Source of the DNA: Fredinandcohnia onubensis
GTDB lineage: Bacteria > Bacillota > Bacilli > Bacillales > Bacillaceae_L
NCBI RefSeq assembly: GCF_002734215.1
Contig: NZ_NSEB01000015.1
Location: 1-64,000, forward strand
Direction: 5' to 3'
DNA: 64,000 bases
In this document: positions 8,353 to 17,484 of the stretch, one piece after another
Layout: every line of letters starts with the position of its first letter
How positions within the stretch are numbered: the first letter of the stretch is position 1
The notes under the pieces: generated by a model
What the model was told of the DNA's origin: nothing
What the model saw: the letters and a program-made list of their open reading frames with translations, nothing else
The model's database searches: none
Made by a program: the position numbers and the translations under genes

Positions 8353-9189
8353 ATGAGAAGCAAATTACCATTATTTCTTGTATTACTAATTTCTAGCATT
8401 CTATTATTAACGGGGTGTGGAACAAGTACTAGTTCGGATTCTGGGTCATCAAAAGATAATACTTTTAAGGTAGGTCTTGAAGCTGGATATGCACCGTTTA
8501 ACTGGACACAAAACGATGATTCCAATGGTGCAGTAAAAATAAATGGTTCTGCAGAGTATGCAGGTGGATATGATGTGGAAATTGCAAAAAAAGTAGCTGA
8601 AGGTTTAGGTAAAGAATTAGTGATTGTTAAAACAGAGTGGGATGGTCTTGTGCCAGCTTTAACATCAGGTAAAATTGATGCAATCATAGCTGGTATGTCA
8701 CCAACAGCAGAACGAAAAGAAACTATCGACTTTTCGGATAATTACTATACGTCGAATTTAGTTATGGTTGTGAAAAAAGGAAGCACTTATGAAGGTGCTA
8801 CTTCTATACAAGACTTTAACGGAGCAAAAATTACGGCTCAATTAAATACATTCCACTATACAGTAATCGACCAAATTGAAGGTGTCGAAAAGAAAACGGC
8901 GATGGACAACTTCCCAGCAATGCGAGTAGCACTTGAGTCAGGAATGATTGATGGTTACGTTTCTGAACGTCCAGAGGGTATTAGTGCTTCATCTGCTAAT
9001 GAGAACTTTGTAATGGTTGAATTTGAAGAAGGATTTGAAACATCAGAAGATGATACAGCAATTGCTGTCGGACTTCAAAAGGGCAGCGAATTAACAGAAA
9101 AAATAAATGAAATTTTAACAGGTATTTCAGAAGAAGAACGTACAAGCATTATGGATTCGGCTATTCAAAATCAACCAGCAGCAGAATAA
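8353..9189 (+). CDS. Lysine-regulated amino acid ABC transporter, substrate-binding lipoprotein
   Basis: Extracytoplasmic family-3 solute-binding protein, 278 aa. The N-terminus has a lipoprotein signal ending LLLTGCG, so it is anchored to the membrane through a diacylglyceryl cysteine. Typical fold markers: VGLEAGYAPFNW, YDVEIAKKVAEGLGKEL, WDGLVPALTSGKIDAIIAGMSPTAERKETIDFSDNYY. Start chosen at the ATG behind GGAGGAGAAACAGC; a longer open frame to 8233 would translate the riboswitch terminator. The upstream riboswitch makes L-lysine (or a close analogue) the likely ligand. Confidence 0.92.
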   Translation: MRSKLPLFLVLLISSILLLTGCGTSTSSDSGSSKDNTFKVGLEAGYAPFNWTQNDDSNGAVKINGSAEYAGGYDVEIAKKVAEGLGKELVIVKTEWDGLVPALTSGKIDAIIAGMSPTAERKETIDFSDNYYTSNLVMVVKKGSTYEGATSIQDFNGAKITAQLNTFHYTVIDQIEGVEKKTAMDNFPAMRVALESGMIDGYVSERPEGISASSANENFVMVEFEEGFETSEDDTAIAVGLQKGSELTEKINEILTGISEEERTSIMDSAIQNQPAAE

Positions 9190-9254
9190 AAAATACAGGG
9201 AACCGACTGTATATCAACATGCAGTCGGTTTTATAGGGCAAAGGAGGAGAAACA

Positions 9255-10001
9255 ATGAGTTTTGAGTGGGTCATTAAAATTATCATCGAAAACTGGCCAA
9301 TGTTCCTTCGTGGTGCGGGTTTAACACTTTTGATCGCTCTTATCGGGACGATCTTTGGGGCAATGATTGGATTGCTGGCAGGAGTTGTCCGTACAATACC
9401 AATGCCCGAACGTGGAGTGAACAAAGTATTTTTAAAAGTCATTAATGCCATCCTCTCCATCTATATTGAATTCTTCCGTGGAACACCGATGATTGTACAA
9501 GCGATGGTTATATATTATGGTTCTGCGTTAGCATTTGGGATAGATATGAATGTTTTTGTTGCAGCGATCATTGTTGTCTCGATTAATACAGGCGCTTATA
9601 TGGCTGAGTATGTTCGTGGTGGGATTGTATCGATTGATAAGGGACAGTTTGAAGCAGCACATGCGATTGGAATGAATCATTTCCAAACGATGTGGAACGT
9701 TGTATTGCCACAAGTTATACGTAATATTCTACCTGCAACAGGTAATCAATTTGTGATTAATATTAAAGATACCTCCGTTCTGAATGTGATTTCAGTTACA
9801 GAATTATATTTCGTGACAAAATCAATATCAGGCAATAATTTTAGATATTTTGAATCGTTTTTCGTAGCATGTATGATTTATTTTGTGATGACCTTTATTG
9901 TTACAAGAATTCTACTATACTTTGAAAGAAAATTAGATGGCTCTGATAACTATACGATGATTGGGAACGACCGCCCCATACAAGTTAATCAACAACAATA
10001 G
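9255..10001 (+). CDS. Amino acid ABC transporter permease
   Basis: Integral membrane subunit of the same importer (HisM/GlnP type, 248 aa, about five transmembrane helices). Contains IYIEFFRGTPMIVQ and the EAA loop EAAHAIGMNHFQTMWNVVLPQ that docks to the ATPase. GGAGGAG site directly ahead; 65 bases after the binding-protein gene and 18 before the ATPase gene, so one transcription unit. Confidence 0.92.
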   Translation: MSFEWVIKIIIENWPMFLRGAGLTLLIALIGTIFGAMIGLLAGVVRTIPMPERGVNKVFLKVINAILSIYIEFFRGTPMIVQAMVIYYGSALAFGIDMNVFVAAIIVVSINTGAYMAEYVRGGIVSIDKGQFEAAHAIGMNHFQTMWNVVLPQVIRNILPATGNQFVINIKDTSVLNVISVTELYFVTKSISGNNFRYFESFFVACMIYFVMTFIVTRILLYFERKLDGSDNYTMIGNDRPIQVNQQQ

Positions 10002-10019
10002 GAAGAAGGAGGAGAGAAT

Positions 10020-10763
10020 ATGGAAAAGATTATTGATATTCAACACTTAAGCAAATCCTTTGGCACTCATGAAGTACTAAGAGATATTGATTTCTCGGTG
10101 AATAAAGGAGAAGTTGTCTCCATCATCGGTTCCTCCGGATCTGGTAAATCAACTCTTCTTCGTTGTGTTAATCTATTAGAAAGACCTAGCGGCGGGCAAA
10201 TTATCTATCAAGGTGAAAATATTTTGGATAACAAGCATGATGTCGCTACCTACCGAAGACATTTAGGAATGGTCTTCCAACAATTTAATTTATTCAATAA
10301 TCATAATGTCCTAAGCAATTGTGTAGTAGGGCAACTAAAAGTATTGAAACGCACGAAGGAAGAAGCGGAAAGAGTAGCGATGAAATACTTGAAGGTTGTT
10401 GGCATGGATAAATACATTAACGCCAAGCCAAAGCAATTATCTGGTGGGCAAAAGCAACGTGTAGCGATTGCAAGAGCACTTTCGATGGAACCAGATGTCA
10501 TGTTATTTGATGAGCCAACATCAGCACTTGATCCAGAAATGGTAGGAGAAGTCCTAAAAGTCATGAAGGAACTTGCTGAGTCAGGTCTTACGATGTTAAT
10601 CGTAACGCACGAAATGGAATTTGCAAAAGAAGTATCGGATCGAGTCGTATTTATGGATAAGGGTGTTATTGCTGAAGAAGGAAGTCCAGAGCACATCTTC
10701 AATAACCCAACCCAAGCTCGTACGAGGGAATTCCTAAAACGTACAATCGTACAAGCCTATTAA
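10020..10763 (+). CDS. Amino acid ABC transporter ATP-binding protein
   Basis: Cytoplasmic ATPase subunit, 247 aa. Walker [11 protein letters not shown]-loop MVFQQFNLF, signature [15 protein letters not shown], Walker [15 protein letters not shown] and switch histidine IVTHEM are all intact. Closest type is the GlnQ/HisP group for polar amino acids. Last gene of the lysine-riboswitch operon. Confidence 0.93.
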   Translation: MEKIIDIQHLSKSFGTHEVLRDIDFSVNKGEVVSIIGSSGSGKSTLLRCVNLLERPSGGQIIYQGENILDNKHDVATYRRHLGMVFQQFNLFNNHNVLSNCVVGQLKVLKRTKEEAERVAMKYLKVVGMDKYINAKPKQLSGGQKQRVAIARALSMEPDVMLFDEPTSALDPEMVGEVLKVMKELAESGLTMLIVTHEMEFAKEVSDRVVFMDKGVIAEEGSPEHIFNNPTQARTREFLKRTIVQAY

Positions 10764-10960
10764 AAAAACAAATAGAATCAATCATCTGTCAATTTAATAT
10801 TGACAAGTTGCACTTTTTCAATTAAATTATTACTTAGATTAATAACCGAGTGATATTATTTACCTTCTGAATTATAATAAAGAGCTTTAGCATTTTATTA
10901 ATGTAGAATTGGTAGAATGAAGAAGCAATCTTTTTGTATTTAGAAGTACAGAATAAGACA

Positions 10961-11017
10961 AATCGGTATATTTTTAGACTTAGAGGGAATAGTCTGGAAA
11001 TATACCGATTTTTTGTT
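10961..11017 (+). terminator. Long stem-loop between ABC operon and DUF2294 gene
   Basis: AATCGGTATATTT pairs perfectly with AAATATACCGATT, with a second inner stem (AGACT/AGTCT), then TTTTTTG. It ends only about 15 bases before the start codon of the next gene, so it could also work as an attenuator of that gene. Confidence 0.75.
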
Positions 11018-11031
11018 TAGGGGGAAGTTTC

Positions 11032-11397
11032 TTGAAAAAAACAAAAGGGTCTATCGAAGCAGAAATTAGCAAAGCGATTACTCATTGGGAAAAGGATTTT
11101 CTGGGTCGTGGATCTGTTTCCGTTAAAACAGATATTCTCCGTGATATGATAATCGTTTATTTACAAGGTATATTAACTCCTGCGGAATATGCTGTTTGTC
11201 AAACAAAGGATGGCATGCTATCAATTAAACATACTCGGTCCGGGTTAGTTGAATCTGGTTTAGATGGTTTAAAAGAAATCATCTTATCCATAACTGGAGA
11301 AGAAGTTAAAAGCTTTCATACTGATTTAAGTACTCGTACTGGAGAACGAGTTATCGTATTTAAGTTGTTTAATGATCTAGAGAAAGAATTAGTTTAG
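11032..11397 (+). CDS. DUF2294-family protein
   Basis: 121-aa soluble protein of the DUF2294 type, recognised from SIEAEISKAITHWEKDFLGRG, VYLQGILTPAE and a C-terminal VIVFKLFNDLE. No catalytic motif is evident. TTG start behind GGGGGAAG. It is enclosed by two terminator-like hairpins and precedes the dabB-dabA genes, so it may be functionally linked to inorganic-carbon uptake, but that is inference from position. Confidence 0.75.
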   Translation: MKKTKGSIEAEISKAITHWEKDFLGRGSVSVKTDILRDMIIVYLQGILTPAEYAVCQTKDGMLSIKHTRSGLVESGLDGLKEIILSITGEEVKSFHTDLSTRTGERVIVFKLFNDLEKELV

Positions 11398-11435
11398 GGA
11401 GATTTTTAAAAGACTTTATGAGTCAGTTAAAAATA

Positions 11436-11490
11436 AACCGAGAACTAGTATCAGTGGTTACTACTGCTGGTACTAGCTCTCGGTTTTTTT
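11436..11490 (+). terminator. Terminator between DUF2294 gene and dabB
   Basis: AACCGAGA...TCTCGGTT stem with an additional inner AGTA/TACT pairing, followed by a run of Ts. Confidence 0.85.
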
Positions 11491-11549
11491 ATTTAATAGC
11501 TTTATTTTTACTATTTTAGTTCGGTCCATTTTTGACGGAGGGAAGTTTT

Positions 11550-13052
11550 ATGATTTCGAATAGCATATCCATACTACTTACCTTATTTTTTATCGCACTT
11601 TTTTTATCTGTGGTAAGTGGATTCGTATTCTTAACTAAACGGGTACCCTTGGGTTATGTGCGGGTACACATAGGGATCATTTCATTGCCTGCTTTGGTGT
11701 CATTATTGATTCTTTTAATGAACAATATGAATCACAATGTTGGCCCCTTGCACTTGGATTCTTTAGCTTGGCTTATGGCATGTTTTGTTCTTACGATAGG
11801 TATTGTCATCCAACGCTTTTCTGTAAGGTATTTACAAGGAGATCGTTCTTACCGGAAATACTTTGCATTCTTCACACTCATTACAAGTACTGCTTCTGTA
11901 TCCTGGTTAAGTGATGACCTTCGATTGATGGTAGGTTGTTGGGGAATCACTCTTATAGGGTTAACGATTCTTATAAGTCTAAAGAGGGAGTGGAAGGTAA
12001 CGAGAGTAGCAACAAGACTTTCTGTTCAGGTATTTGCAGGTAGTTGGTTGGCTCTCCTATTTGCGATCATTTGGCTTTCTCAAATTACAGGCAGCTGGAA
12101 GCTATCTCTCATCTTGACTAATGAAAGTCTGACACATATAGGTACATGGGAAAAGACAGGAATAAATCTATTGTTGGTTTTGGCTGTCATCATTCCAGCA
12201 GCTCAATGGCCATTTCAAAAATGGTTAATAGAATCTGTTGTTGCTCCTACACCCGTTTCTGCAATCATGCATGCTGGAATTGTAAATGCAGGCGGAATTA
12301 TCCTAACACGATTCTCACCGTTGTTTAATGGGGATAAAGCTCAGATTATTTTACTCGTCCTCTCCATTAATTCTGTCTTAATCGGTAGTGGAATAAGTTT
12401 GGTACAGGTTGATTATAAACGTCAATTGGTAGGTTCTACAATTGCTCAGATGGGTTTTATGCTGATTCAATGTGCATTAGGTGCTTATTCAGCAGCCATT
12501 ATTCACCTTATATTACATGGCATTTTTAAGGCTACTCTTTTTTTACAGGCTGGTTCGGCAATACGCCGGATTGAAGTCTCTTCTAATGTGACTAAAAGAT
12601 CGTCCATATTATGGATTTTCGCTGGTTATGGATTAGGTTTACTTACGGGGATTGCTTATTGGAGGATGTCGTCTAGTGGGCCATATGACATTGTGACTGC
12701 TTTGATAGTAGGGTGGTCCTTATCATTTGCTTGGATGCAGTTGGTTGTTTTTTGTAAAGGGAAAATTGATAGATTGGCCGGTCTTTTCTTTTTGGGCGGA
12801 TCAGCAACAGTCTACTTTCTTTTACATGGCTTTTTCAAAGAATGGTTACACACACCCGTTTTTCAAAGTCTTCAACTACCTATGCCAATCGTGTTCATTG
12901 TCGTTTGTCTATTGATACTTGGTAGTGTAATTGGCGCGCTCGCTTCTCGTTATCCTACTTCTCCCTTTTTCACCGTGCTTTTTCTTTGGTTAATAAAGTT
13001 TGGCGAAGGTGAAGCGAAGTCTACCGAAAGTCATCCAAGCTATCTTAAATAA
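11550..13052 (+). CDS. dabB: DabB: NuoL/ND5-like proton-translocating subunit of a DIC accumulation complex
   Basis: 500-aa membrane protein of the NADH-quinone oxidoreductase subunit 5 (NuoL/NdhF) superfamily, about 13 hydrophobic helices. Core motif around QWPFQKWLIESVVAPTPVSAIMHAGIVNAGGIIL is the channel signature, followed by AQMGFMLIQCALGAYSAAIIHLILHGIFKATLFL. It is beside dabA rather than in a nuo operon, which identifies the DAB (YbcC/NdhF) system: the membrane subunit is thought to couple ion movement to carbon dioxide hydration by DabA. Start set at ATG 11550 behind GGAGGGAAG instead of the upstream TTG. Confidence 0.9.
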   Translation: MISNSISILLTLFFIALFLSVVSGFVFLTKRVPLGYVRVHIGIISLPALVSLLILLMNNMNHNVGPLHLDSLAWLMACFVLTIGIVIQRFSVRYLQGDRSYRKYFAFFTLITSTASVSWLSDDLRLMVGCWGITLIGLTILISLKREWKVTRVATRLSVQVFAGSWLALLFAIIWLSQITGSWKLSLILTNESLTHIGTWEKTGINLLLVLAVIIPAAQWPFQKWLIESVVAPTPVSAIMHAGIVNAGGIILTRFSPLFNGDKAQIILLVLSINSVLIGSGISLVQVDYKRQLVGSTIAQMGFMLIQCALGAYSAAIIHLILHGIFKATLFLQAGSAIRRIEVSSNVTKRSSILWIFAGYGLGLLTGIAYWRMSSSGPYDIVTALIVGWSLSFAWMQLVVFCKGKIDRLAGLFFLGGSATVYFLLHGFFKEWLHTPVFQSLQLPMPIVFIVVCLLILGSVIGALASRYPTSPFFTVLFLWLIKFGEGEAKSTESHPSYLK

Positions 13053-13078
13053 ATTACTTTCATAAGGAGGTTGTTGGT

Positions 13079-15706
13079 GTGACGGTATCCTCTACATTAC
13101 AAAAAGAAATAAACATACAAATGGTTCAAGAAAAAGAAATCGATACAGTGATTGATATAAAAACGTTAGTTTCTTCAGCAAGTAGAGTAATAGCACCACT
13201 TGGACCGATTTCAACATTTGCGGCTCGTCATCCCTGGGTGGGACTGGAAGATTTAAAGTTTGAAGATGTTGCTAACTGGTTAAAAAACACCCGAAATGTA
13301 GAAATATACCCTAGTACTTCAATGATCCAATCGGCTAAAAATCGCGGGGAAATTGATGAAGGTTTTTTAGAAATGGGCTTGCAGCATTGGCTAAACTCAC
13401 ATTTTCTTAAAATCCCTCGGAAAGAGGCTGAACGTTTTTGCCGAGTTTCTCTAGAATTGGATTCGATGTCTGAAAATCCTTCTTCATCACCAGAGGTAGA
13501 AAAATTTTCAGAGAATACAAGAAAGCGAAATATAGAGCTTACCGAGAATATTCCAATGCAGCCCTTAAGCATGTATATAGAGCACAAGAATGGTGGGCAT
13601 TTAACGGAAGTGCTAGATCATCATGTGATTAAATGGTGTAAGTTATATCTCGATGAATCTCAGGCAGGCTGGTCAATGCCGAAGCATAAAGAGGGATTTT
13701 ATCGAACCTGGCAAAGACTTATACAGCATGACCCTGCATTACGTAAAAACCAACGCAAAATGTTTAGAAATTGGCCACAAGATGCAGAGACGGCGTTGGA
13801 AGTCGTATTATCTGCATTTAAAATTCCTCGACCAGAGATGCAAAATTACCTTGAAGGACATTTGCTATCTTTGCCTGGTTGGGCAGGCATGATGCTTTGG
13901 CGTTCTCAACAATCTCAACACGAACAATCACTTTTAGTAGAATATTTAGCCGTTCGAATTTCGATGGAATGGGTTCTAGTGAAACCTTACCTGCCTTTGC
14001 ACATAAATAGCGTAGAGAAAAAAGTTCAACTTGATTCACTTATAGAAGCCTGGATTCAGTATGGTGGGCTAACAATTGAGAAATGGTTGAGGATGTCTAC
14101 TACACAACAAGAAGAATATTTGACATTTGCCTACACGTTTAATGAAAAGATTCGAAAAAAATTGTGGCTTGAGGCTTGGGAACAAACATATACAGAGCAA
14201 TTGAAAAAGAAAATCGTTGCTAACCAACAAGTAAACAATGAAACAAATCCTGCATTAGCCCAATTTGCATTTTGTATAGATGTCCGTTCTGAAACCTTTA
14301 GACGTTATTTAGAGAAAGAAGGGCCTTTTGAAACATTTGGTGTCGCTGGTTTCTTCGGATTACCAATTGAAACACGTGAACTTGATTGTAAACATACCCA
14401 TGCCTCATTGCCCGTCATGAATAAACCAAAACAAAAGATTGAAGAAAGATCGGATACAAATGAACTAACACAATACCAACAACGTAAACAAGCGTTAGAC
14501 TCTGTAACGTATACGTTTAAAACGATGAAACAGAATGCACTTCCAAGCTTACTTTTACCAGAGGTAAGTGCGCCATGGCTTATGATTCAAACGCTAGGCC
14601 GTAGTTTTTTACCCCGAAAAGCGGCACATTTCATACGTAATCTTCGGGAATCATGGATACGGAAACCAGAAACAAATCTCACACTTCATTCTGTTCGGAA
14701 CAATGAATCTGAGATTTCAGTCGGTTTTTCTAAGGAAGATCAAGTTAATTATGTTCGTCAAACACTTAAGATGATGGGGCTGACTAAAAACATCGCACCA
14801 TTAATTGTGATTTGTGGACACGGAAGTCAAAGTACAAACAATCCGTACGCAGCTTCTCTTGATTGTGGTGCTTGCGGTGGAGCATCAGGAGCGTTCAATG
14901 CTCGGGTTCTTGCAAATTTGTGCAACTTGTCAGAGGTAAGAAACGCACTTTTAACTGAGGGCATTGAAATTCCAGATGAAACGGTGTTCGTTGCAGCTGA
15001 GCATAATACAACTGTGAATGAACTGAAATGGATTTATGTTCCCAAATTATCAAGGCGAGCTCAGGAATCGTTTGATCGTATTGAGGAAGTCTTACCTAGC
15101 GTAAGTCATCAAGCAAATGCAGAATGTATATCACAATTACCAACTATCGACACTTATTGTAAAAATCCAAAGGCAGAGGCTCATCGGATTGCAGAAGATT
15201 GGAGTGAAGTACGTCCTGAATGGGGGTTGGCTCGTAATGCAGCTTTTATTATAGGAAAGAGAGAGCTGACCCATCATTGTGATTTAGAAGGAAGAGTTTT
15301 TCTTCATAATTATGATTGGGAGCAGGATCACGATGGAGAGATTCTCGCAAGCATCATTGCTGGGCCCGGAACCGTAGCCCAATGGATTAATTTACAGTAT
15401 TATGCATCTACCGTTGCACCTCACTTCTATGGGAGTGGGAATAAAGGAACACAAACGATAACCTCAGGACTCGGTGTCATGCAAGGTGTTGCAAGTGATT
15501 TATTAACCGGACTTCCTTGGCAGTCTGTGATGAAGTCCGATGAAGAGGCTTATCACGCTCCTCTTCGTTTGCAAATCGTCATTCAAGCACCGAGAGAGTA
15601 TGTGAAAAGATTATTAGAAAATGATGATGTGTTTAATCAAAAAGTCCAAAATGGATGGGTTAGGCTTGCATGCATTACTCCCCAATGCGATTGGGAAAAC
15701 TATTAA
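13079..15706 (+). CDS. dabA: DabA: carbonic-anhydrase-like subunit (UPF0753/DUF2309)
   Basis: Large cytoplasmic/peripheral protein (875 aa) of the YbcC family that hydrates CO2 vectorially and traps bicarbonate. The zinc-site residues are present: Cys399 and Asp401 (FCIDVRSE), His581 (CGHGSQSTNNP) and Cys596 (DCGACGGASG). The 15-residue His-Cys spacing equals that of Halothiobacillus DabA (His524/Cys539). GTG start preceded by AAGGAGG, 26 bases after dabB, so co-transcribed and probably forming a two-protein complex. Confidence 0.93.
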   Translation: MTVSSTLQKEINIQMVQEKEIDTVIDIKTLVSSASRVIAPLGPISTFAARHPWVGLEDLKFEDVANWLKNTRNVEIYPSTSMIQSAKNRGEIDEGFLEMGLQHWLNSHFLKIPRKEAERFCRVSLELDSMSENPSSSPEVEKFSENTRKRNIELTENIPMQPLSMYIEHKNGGHLTEVLDHHVIKWCKLYLDESQAGWSMPKHKEGFYRTWQRLIQHDPALRKNQRKMFRNWPQDAETALEVVLSAFKIPRPEMQNYLEGHLLSLPGWAGMMLWRSQQSQHEQSLLVEYLAVRISMEWVLVKPYLPLHINSVEKKVQLDSLIEAWIQYGGLTIEKWLRMSTTQQEEYLTFAYTFNEKIRKKLWLEAWEQTYTEQLKKKIVANQQVNNETNPALAQFAFCIDVRSETFRRYLEKEGPFETFGVAGFFGLPIETRELDCKHTHASLPVMNKPKQKIEERSDTNELTQYQQRKQALDSVTYTFKTMKQNALPSLLLPEVSAPWLMIQTLGRSFLPRKAAHFIRNLRESWIRKPETNLTLHSVRNNESEISVGFSKEDQVNYVRQTLKMMGLTKNIAPLIVICGHGSQSTNNPYAASLDCGACGGASGAFNARVLANLCNLSEVRNALLTEGIEIPDETVFVAAEHNTTVNELKWIYVPKLSRRAQESFDRIEEVLPSVSHQANAECISQLPTIDTYCKNPKAEAHRIAEDWSEVRPEWGLARNAAFIIGKRELTHHCDLEGRVFLHNYDWEQDHDGEILASIIAGPGTVAQWINLQYYASTVAPHFYGSGNKGTQTITSGLGVMQGVASDLLTGLPWQSVMKSDEEAYHAPLRLQIVIQAPREYVKRLLENDDVFNQKVQNGWVRLACITPQCDWENY

Positions 15707-15766
15707 AATTGAAATTTATGAAACTACTGTCTTTAAACAATTTATCAATATGAAAGGGTGTGCTGT

Positions 15767-16270
15767 ATGGATAAAACAAGAAAAAAAACATTATTTATAA
15801 CGGACATGGAATCTGGATTGGAGCCTATTCTACAAGAAGAGACGAACGTCCAACCTGAAAATATGTTAATGATACAAAGCTATGGCCCAATCATTTCTCA
15901 CCCTTTTGGAGAAATAATGAGATCAATCATCCTTGCCATCTATCAGGAAAATGTTGAGGAGATATTTGTAGTTGGTACTACTGGCAAGAGGAACGTTTTA
16001 GATGATGCCCAAAGCCAACTGAAATTGACATCAGTAAATAAAAATATGAATGATAAGCTAAAAACAGTGGATTATCTTTTTAAAAATGTGAAACCAGATT
16101 TTGTTGATGGTAGTGTAAGCGAGTGGTTAGAGGGAAGTAGAAATGTCGGGGAAAGTATCAAAAAGAGTGTTGAAAAAATTCGCCATCATCCATTGGTACC
16201 ACCAAATGTTAAAATTCATAGCTTAGTGGTAAATAAAAATGTAGAAGTCGCAGCAGTTAATCAACACTAA
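15767..16270 (+). CDS. Degenerate beta-carbonic-anhydrase-like protein (YbcF-like)
   Basis: 167-aa protein with the size and general pattern of a small beta-carbonic anhydrase. The CxDxR zinc/dyad motif is replaced by ITDMESGLEPI and the HxxC loop by VVGTTGK, so no zinc ligand set is visible. It follows dabA by about 60 bases in the same order as ybcF in B. subtilis-type loci. It is therefore more likely a regulatory or structural partner of DabAB than an active hydratase. ATG 15767 is preferred (GAAAGGG eight bases upstream). Confidence 0.65.
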   Translation: MDKTRKKTLFITDMESGLEPILQEETNVQPENMLMIQSYGPIISHPFGEIMRSIILAIYQENVEEIFVVGTTGKRNVLDDAQSQLKLTSVNKNMNDKLKTVDYLFKNVKPDFVDGSVSEWLEGSRNVGESIKKSVEKIRHHPLVPPNVKIHSLVVNKNVEVAAVNQH

Positions 16271-16313
16271 GACCTTAATTAGGCAATTACGATACCTTCT
16301 AATAGAAATTAAA

Positions 16314-16360
16314 AGGGCCCGGCCCCTGCGGAAAGTAGTGCTACCGCGGGGCCAGGCCCT
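16314..16360. terminator. Bidirectional GC-rich terminator between convergent genes
   Basis: AGGGCCCGGCCCCTGCGG pairs with CCGCGGGGCCAGGCCCT around a short loop, with T-rich sequence on the right (and A-rich on the left). It lies between the convergent carbonic-anhydrase-like and yidC genes. Similar GGCCTG...CAGGCC palindromes recur at 42523, 42862, 48850 and 51571. Confidence 0.8.
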
Positions 16361-16373
16361 ATTCTTTATTTGT

Positions 16374-17165
16374 TTACATTTGTTTATGTTCAACGGCCGG
16401 CTCAAGCTTTTGGTTTCGATAAAGTCGATAACCAATAAATGACTGGATTGTCAGAAAAATACCGCCTACTGTCCAGTAAAGTGGCAGTGCAGCTGGAGCA
16501 TTATATGAAATGACAACAATCATGATGGGTGATAATAATCCCATAAATTTCATTTGTTGTTGTTGGCTTTGCGCCATATTTAACTGTGAGATTCTAAATT
16601 GAGTGTAATAAATTACACCCGCAATAATGGTTAACAGTAAATCAGGTTGTCCTAGACTAAACCATAAAAAAGTGTGGTGAGTGATTTCTGCTGACCCACG
16701 AATGGCATAATATAGTCCAGTTAATATAGGCATTTGAATCAGAAGAGGCAAACAGCCCATATTAAGCGGGTTAATTCCATGCTTTCGATAAAGCCCCATC
16801 AATTCTCGTTGCAACTCTTGCTTCTTTTTCGGATCTGTTTCAGCTGTGATCTTTTCCTGAATCTTTTCCATTTCTGGCTTAAGTAACCCCATCTTTTCTT
16901 TCATCACCGATTGATTTTTATACTGTTTTAACATGGATGGCATCATAATCAATCGAATTAAAATAGTGACAATAATAATAGCCACTCCGTAACTACCATC
17001 AAACGTATTTGCGATAAAATTTATGAGTTTTGTTATAGGTTCCACTAAAAAAATGTGGAAAAACCCTTCATTACCCTCACTTGACTGAATTCCACATCCA
17101 GAAAGGAATGCAGTGAGGATAGATAATAGGACAATGAGTTTAGTAAAAGTGTGATTCTGTTTCAT
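16374..17165 (-). CDS. yidC2: YidC/Oxa1 membrane insertase, MifM-controlled paralogue (YqjG-like)
   Basis: Inserts proteins into the cytoplasmic membrane. 263-aa lipoprotein form typical of Gram-positive YidC: signal ending FLSGCG, then five hydrophobic segments. Motifs: GSYGVAIIIVTILIRL with the conserved TM2 arginine, KHGINPLNMGCLPLLIQMPI, and the C-terminal IMIVVISYNAPAALPLYW. Start at 17165 behind AGGAGG; the upstream open frame is not used. The leader peptide ORF and the hairpin over the ribosome-binding site indicate that this is the inducible second copy. Confidence 0.92.
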   Translation of the reverse strand: MKQNHTFTKLIVLLSILTAFLSGCGIQSSEGNEGFFHIFLVEPITKLINFIANTFDGSYGVAIIIVTILIRLIMMPSMLKQYKNQSVMKEKMGLLKPEMEKIQEKITAETDPKKKQELQRELMGLYRKHGINPLNMGCLPLLIQMPILTGLYYAIRGSAEITHHTFLWFSLGQPDLLLTIIAGVIYYTQFRISQLNMAQSQQQQMKFMGLLSPIMIVVISYNAPAALPLYWTVGGIFLTIQSFIGYRLYRNQKLEPAVEHKQM

Positions 17166-17211
17166 GTTTCCTCCTAAAAAGTTAGACTTAACTGTTAAGA
17201 TAGAAGGAAAC
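17166..17211 (-). promoter_or_regulatory. Hairpin masking the yidC2 ribosome-binding site
   Basis: On the minus strand GTTTCCT (within the last codons of the leader ORF, 17205-17211) can pair with AGGAAAC (17166-17172), which includes part of the AGGAGG site of yidC2. The leader ORF's acidic stall-like motif lies just upstream of the 5' arm, so a ribosome paused there could melt the stem. This is the arrangement known for mifM-yqjG. Confidence 0.7.
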
Positions 17212-17484
17212 AACACCATCAGAATCATCACTTGTAGCCATTTTATGACGGATCGACTTTGTAATTCTCCTCGAGATAAAGTACTGAATTAAAAGACTCC
17301 TGTTACCATCAAAGCACTTATCTTCACCATTCTCTTTATCTGTAAAATTGGAAAACGGTGAACCAAAACCAATATGAACACTTTGTGTAGTCAGCATCAG
17401 TAACGTTAGCCCTATACAAATACTAACGTTAAGTGCCATATGAGTATATAATTCCGGATCAAGTAAAAATAAATCAAACAACAA
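17188..17484 (-). CDS. mifM: MifM-like regulatory arrest peptide upstream of yidC2
   Basis: 98-residue leader ORF. N-terminal signal-anchor segment LYTHMALNVSICIGLTLLML, then a C-terminal region with SLLIQYFISRRITKSIRHK followed by the acidic cluster SDDSDG. From memory, B. subtilis MifM also has an early transmembrane segment, a basic RITxWIRK-like stretch and a DEEDAG stall site about ten residues from its end. The stop codon is 22 bases before the yidC2 start. TTG start at 17484 (or TTG 17481) behind AGGTGAG; the more distal TTG at 17502 overlaps that site. Inferred role: monitor of membrane-insertion capacity that derepresses yidC2 when insertion fails. Confidence 0.72.
   Translation of the reverse strand: MLFDLFLLDPELYTHMALNVSICIGLTLLMLTTQSVHIGFGSPFSNFTDKENGEDKCFDGNRSLLIQYFISRRITKSIRHKMATSDDSDGVVSFYLNS

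Noticed and set aside
11550-13052. Respiratory complex I or Mrp antiporter subunit
   Set aside because: No other nuo or mrp genes are adjacent, and dabA follows directly, so the DAB system is the better reading.
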